Assembly: GCA_009838625.1 (NCBI GenBank)
Contig: VXRG01000185.1
Location: forward strand, 1 to 53,862
Direction of reading: 5' to 3'
From: Caldilineaceae bacterium SB0664_bin_27
GTDB taxonomy: Bacteria > Chloroflexota > Anaerolineae > Caldilineales > Caldilineaceae
DNA length: 53,862 nt
In this document: piece after piece, positions 51,418 through 53,862 of the stretch
How the letters are laid out: each line of letters begins with the position of its first letter
Numbering within the stretch: position 1 is the first letter of the stretch
Translations under genes and position numbers: made by a program
Notes under the pieces: model-generated
What the model saw: only the letters and a program-made list of their open reading frames with translations
Told to the model about the DNA's origin: nothing
The model's database searches: none

Positions 51418-52215
51418 ATGTCTTCCTATTACAATGACAAAGTTGAATGTCGAATGCAAGGGCTGAACACTCTCGGCTCGGGCTTGCTCCGCACCATTGT
51501 TTTGGCGCTCTTGGCGGCCCTAACCGTTCTGGCATTTGAGGCAACGTCCGCGTTTGCCCAGACCATTCCGCTTCCAACCCCCAATATCCTCGTTGACGAT
51601 TACGTCACCGTTTCCAGGAACGGCAGTGCGGATATTGAGGTGTTGGGTAACGATACCGTACCTGAGTTTTCGAGTTTTGACTTTACCAATCCGGAGAACG
51701 GAAGTTTCGGGTCATTCTCCAGCAATGCGGTCAGGAAGTTTCTTACTTTCAACTACAGGCCCAACTTGAACTTCGTCGGCGAAGACAGTTTTACCTACTC
51801 TGTTTCTGATCGCCGCGGGTTAACTCTCCAAGCAAACGTCTACATCACGGTAATTGGTGGTGGTGGTCTTGATTGTCCTACATGTCTCAACAGACACGAG
51901 GGCACGCCTGTAAACGTTACGATCGGTGCAGACGGCTCTTTCAACTACCACTTCATTGGAGACGACGGCGTCAGCACCGGGCCCGTGCTTTCACCGGTAC
52001 GGAAACTGGCCAGGAAGCATCAGCCGGGATCGGGTAATGTAGTCTTGTTCAACGGCAAAAACACGCTGTCAGGCGCCCCGGTCATCATCAGTTACCTGTC
52101 AGACGAGCAGGTCGTCCACGTACATACATACTATCCCGACCGCCATGACGGTTCGATGAAGCCATACATCTTCGTAATCGACCTGGACAACGAGGTATCG
52201 CATTGGGAGTGGTAG
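51418..52215 (+). CDS. Secreted protein with a cadherin-like Ig domain
   Basis: The 265-residue product has a signal peptide (RTIVLALLAALTVLAFEATS then AFAQ), followed by a cadherin-like tandem-type domain: DDYVTVSRNGSADIEVLGND, then PNLNFVGEDSFTYSVSDRRG. Such modules bind calcium or mediate adhesion. The second half (GLDCPTCLNRHEGTPVNVTI to NEVSHWEW) is unrecognised and has a C-x2-C pair. ATG 51418 or ATG 51454 may start it, since the signal starts with the latter's MQGLNTLGSG. Upstream is a long leader. Confidence 0.7.
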   Translation: MSSYYNDKVECRMQGLNTLGSGLLRTIVLALLAALTVLAFEATSAFAQTIPLPTPNILVDDYVTVSRNGSADIEVLGNDTVPEFSSFDFTNPENGSFGSFSSNAVRKFLTFNYRPNLNFVGEDSFTYSVSDRRGLTLQANVYITVIGGGGLDCPTCLNRHEGTPVNVTIGADGSFNYHFIGDDGVSTGPVLSPVRKLARKHQPGSGNVVLFNGKNTLSGAPVIISYLSDEQVVHVHTYYPDRHDGSMKPYIFVIDLDNEVSHWEW

Positions 52216-52373
52216 CAGCTAAGGGAAAGGAGGTGTGCAAGAGACACGATCAGAATCGGCAGTAGAGCACAGATGCGGGATCGGAGTGCGTCACAAGAGC
52301 CGTAAACAGTCAGTTCGCAGAGGTTTGTGAAGGGTTTATCTAAACGGCTCAACCCAATTCAACAGGGGGAAAC

Positions 52374-53750
52374 ATGTCCGAAACACGACAGACTCACAGG
52401 CAGATGAGCCGCCGCGGCTTTTTACACGCCATGGCCCTAGGCGCAGGCGGCGCGGCCCTGGCCGCATGTGTAGTGCCGGAAGGCGCCGCCATGCCGGCAG
52501 CCGAAGAAGCAGCGGCGCCCGCACAGGAAAACCTCCCAATCATCTATTGGTCGATGTTCGGCCTGCAGGAGGCAGCGCAGGCACAGAACCAGGTCGAACG
52601 CTTTAACGAGCAGACCGGCGAAAACGCCATTTTCATGTCGATTGGCTGGGGCAACGTCACCCAGAAGGCACAGGTCGCGATCCAGGGCGGCAACCCGCCC
52701 GACATGGTATCGCTCTGGTCTCAGGCCTATACGTGGGGTCCCCGCGGGCTGTTACTCCCGCTGGAGGACTATGCCGAACGCGACGGCTTTGACGGCGAAG
52801 GCTGGTCGAAACCGGCGTGGGACGCGCTGTGGTCGGATGGCCACCTCTGGGGAACCGGCCATACGCTCAACGTCTTTGCTCTTCACAGCAACGACACGCT
52901 CCTGGAAGAGGGCGGATTCAGTGCTGACAGCCCGCCCGAGAGTTTCGCCGACCTGGACGTGATGGCGGAGGCGCTCACTACGCATGATGACGATGGCAAT
53001 ATCACCCGATTGGGCTTCCTGCCCTGGCTTCGATCCGGCAGCCTCTGGCACTGGGGCTGGGCCAACGGCGCCCAGTTTTACGATGAGGATACCGACACCA
53101 TTACGGCCGGGTCCGAAGAGGCGTTGCTCTATACGCTGGAATGGTTCAAGTCTTACGCAGACAAGTTCGACATCGAAAAGATCGACCGCTACGTTTCCGG
53201 TTTCGGCAACCGCAGCTCGCTGACGGAGGACCCGTGGTACGTCGATAAGATCGTCTTGCAGATCGACGGCAGCTGGAAGCGAAGTTGGATCCCGCGCTAT
53301 GCGCCCGATCTTGACTACTCGGTGTTCAAGTCGCCTTATGGCCCGGGATACACCGAACCGACCAGTCTGGTTGAGATTGGCGCGATGTTCAACGTTCCCA
53401 ACGGCGCCAAGAATCCGGACGGTGGATGGCAGCTGGCCCACTTCATGGCCGGCAAACAGCAGCAGATCGAGTTCGGGAACCTGGTGGGCGACGTTCCCCC
53501 ACTGAACGAAGCTGCCCGCGATCCGGAGTTTCTCAATTCGCTGCCCTTCAATGAGCTGTACGTCGAGCTGACCGAGTCGGAAGGCGGCCGCGCCTGGCCC
53601 CGCATTCCTGTTCTGGAGCAGTACAAGACAGAGATCAGGCGTCTCCAGGACGAAGTGATTCACGGACAGATCGATCCTCAGCAAGGTCTGGACGATATGA
53701 CTGCCAAGCTGCAGCAGGAGTTGAACGACTTCCGCCAGCAGGTCGGTTGA
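52374..53750 (+). CDS. Sugar ABC importer solute-binding lipoprotein
   Basis: The 458-residue protein has a Tat-type signal (SRRGFLHAMALGAGG) with lipobox ALAAC at ~32, an Ala/Pro/Glu-rich linker, then a type-1 solute-binding fold with WSMFGLQEAAQAQNQVERFN, IQGGNPPDMVSLWSQAY, and IDGSWKRSWIPRYAPDLDYS. No permease follows within the window, since it ends ~110 bases later, so the rest of the operon is beyond it. GGGGGAA precedes the ATG. It is not closely related to the lipoprotein at 10093-11496. Confidence 0.92.
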   Translation: MSETRQTHRQMSRRGFLHAMALGAGGAALAACVVPEGAAMPAAEEAAAPAQENLPIIYWSMFGLQEAAQAQNQVERFNEQTGENAIFMSIGWGNVTQKAQVAIQGGNPPDMVSLWSQAYTWGPRGLLLPLEDYAERDGFDGEGWSKPAWDALWSDGHLWGTGHTLNVFALHSNDTLLEEGGFSADSPPESFADLDVMAEALTTHDDDGNITRLGFLPWLRSGSLWHWGWANGAQFYDEDTDTITAGSEEALLYTLEWFKSYADKFDIEKIDRYVSGFGNRSSLTEDPWYVDKIVLQIDGSWKRSWIPRYAPDLDYSVFKSPYGPGYTEPTSLVEIGAMFNVPNGAKNPDGGWQLAHFMAGKQQQIEFGNLVGDVPPLNEAARDPEFLNSLPFNELYVELTESEGGRAWPRIPVLEQYKTEIRRLQDEVIHGQIDPQQGLDDMTAKLQQELNDFRQQVG

Positions 53751-53772
53751 TAGAGACGTCCCCTGGTACGAA

Positions 53773-53862
53773 ATCCCGGGGGGGGGGAAGGGGCACCCCC
53801 CCCGGGCGGGGGGAAAGGGGGGAGAGAAAAAAGACAGTACCCACAAGAGCCCCCCCCCCTGG
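53773..53862. other. Homopolymer-rich contig end, probably artefactual
   Basis: The last ~90 bases are runs of G and C (for example 12 G, then 8 C, then 9-10 C) unlike anything else in the window. This is the look of low-quality read ends or a failed assembly tail, and I assign no gene. Confidence 0.6.

Noticed and set aside
52752..53846. Minus-strand 364-codon frame
   Set aside because: Antisense of the solute-binding lipoprotein, and it runs into the artefactual tail.
1..53862. CRISPR array, tRNA or rRNA genes, complete restriction, toxin or retron system
   Set aside because: No regularly spaced identical repeats, no tRNA-like folds or rRNA sequence, and the toxin-antitoxin and nuclease-like genes are broken.

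Overview
The window looks like chromosome from an uncultured bacterium, most probably a Chloroflexota member of the Caldilineales/Anaerolineae kind. This is an inference from the gene mix: lipoproteins of sugar ABC importers carrying Tat-type signals, sulfatases, UxaA-type dehydratases, LLM oxidoreductases, DUF309 and DUF2203 proteins, FN3-type repeats, and an rplS-type L19. No rRNA, tRNA or CRISPR array was seen. The last ~90 bases are homopolymer-rich and look like a poor contig end.

Layout. (1) 1-11.5 kb, minus strand: a catabolic island with an importer (solute-binding lipoprotein and two permeases), an amidohydrolase, a Rieske ferredoxin, an FG-GAP/UnbV lipoprotein, an LLM flavoenzyme, a zinc alcohol dehydrogenase, and two broken oxidoreductase genes at the 3' end. 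It is scarred by partial internal duplications and two copies of a palindromic repeat. (2) 12-15.8 kb: a convergent pair, an unusual response regulator and a membrane hybrid histidine kinase, with a decayed DUF433/DUF5615 toxin-antitoxin remnant between them. (3) 15.85-22.2 kb, plus strand: IS3 end remnant, DinB protein, thiolase, fused two-domain CoA-transferase, secreted intradiol-dioxygenase-like lipoprotein, PPOX-fold protein and a sulfatase. The thiolase to dioxygenase set resembles the lower beta-ketoadipate pathway. (4) 22.8-30.3 kb, minus strand: double UxaA-type dehydratase, sulfatase, SIS-domain protein, MetE-like methyltransferase, rplS, and a nonsense-broken gene with a nuclease-like E-x-K motif. 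(5) 30.3-39.3 kb: an accessory zone with IS3 remnants, an exact-looking 400-bp tandem duplication, a coupled pair of small paralogous genes (the second broken), a kinase/receiver/DNA-binding protein whose GAF domain is interrupted by an FN3 unit, an SH3 lipoprotein-like secreted protein, and several genes each cut by one in-frame stop. (6) 39.3-53.8 kb: mostly intact housekeeping and metabolic genes (HD phosphohydrolase, glycosyltransferase, chorismate mutase, M20 dipeptidase, PAP2-like protein, xseB, receiver-DUF309, radical SAM/B12 enzyme with two tiny coupled genes, rhodanese, DUF2203, A-type Fe-S carrier, moaA, SufR-like regulator), a secreted cadherin-like protein and another sugar-binding lipoprotein.

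How it fits together. The intact genes suggest an aerobic heterotroph that imports sugars or oligomers, removes sulfate esters, dehydrates sugar acids and funnels aromatic or dicarboxylic intermediates into acetyl-CoA. Pseudogenes, IS remnants and small duplications cluster at 1-7.7, 13.3, 22.5-23.5 and 30-39 kb, while core genes are intact. No complete known defence system is present. The most unusual signals are the FN3 unit inside a cytoplasmic GAF domain, the coupled small-gene pair beside the 400-bp duplication, and the radical SAM operon with two tiny partners.
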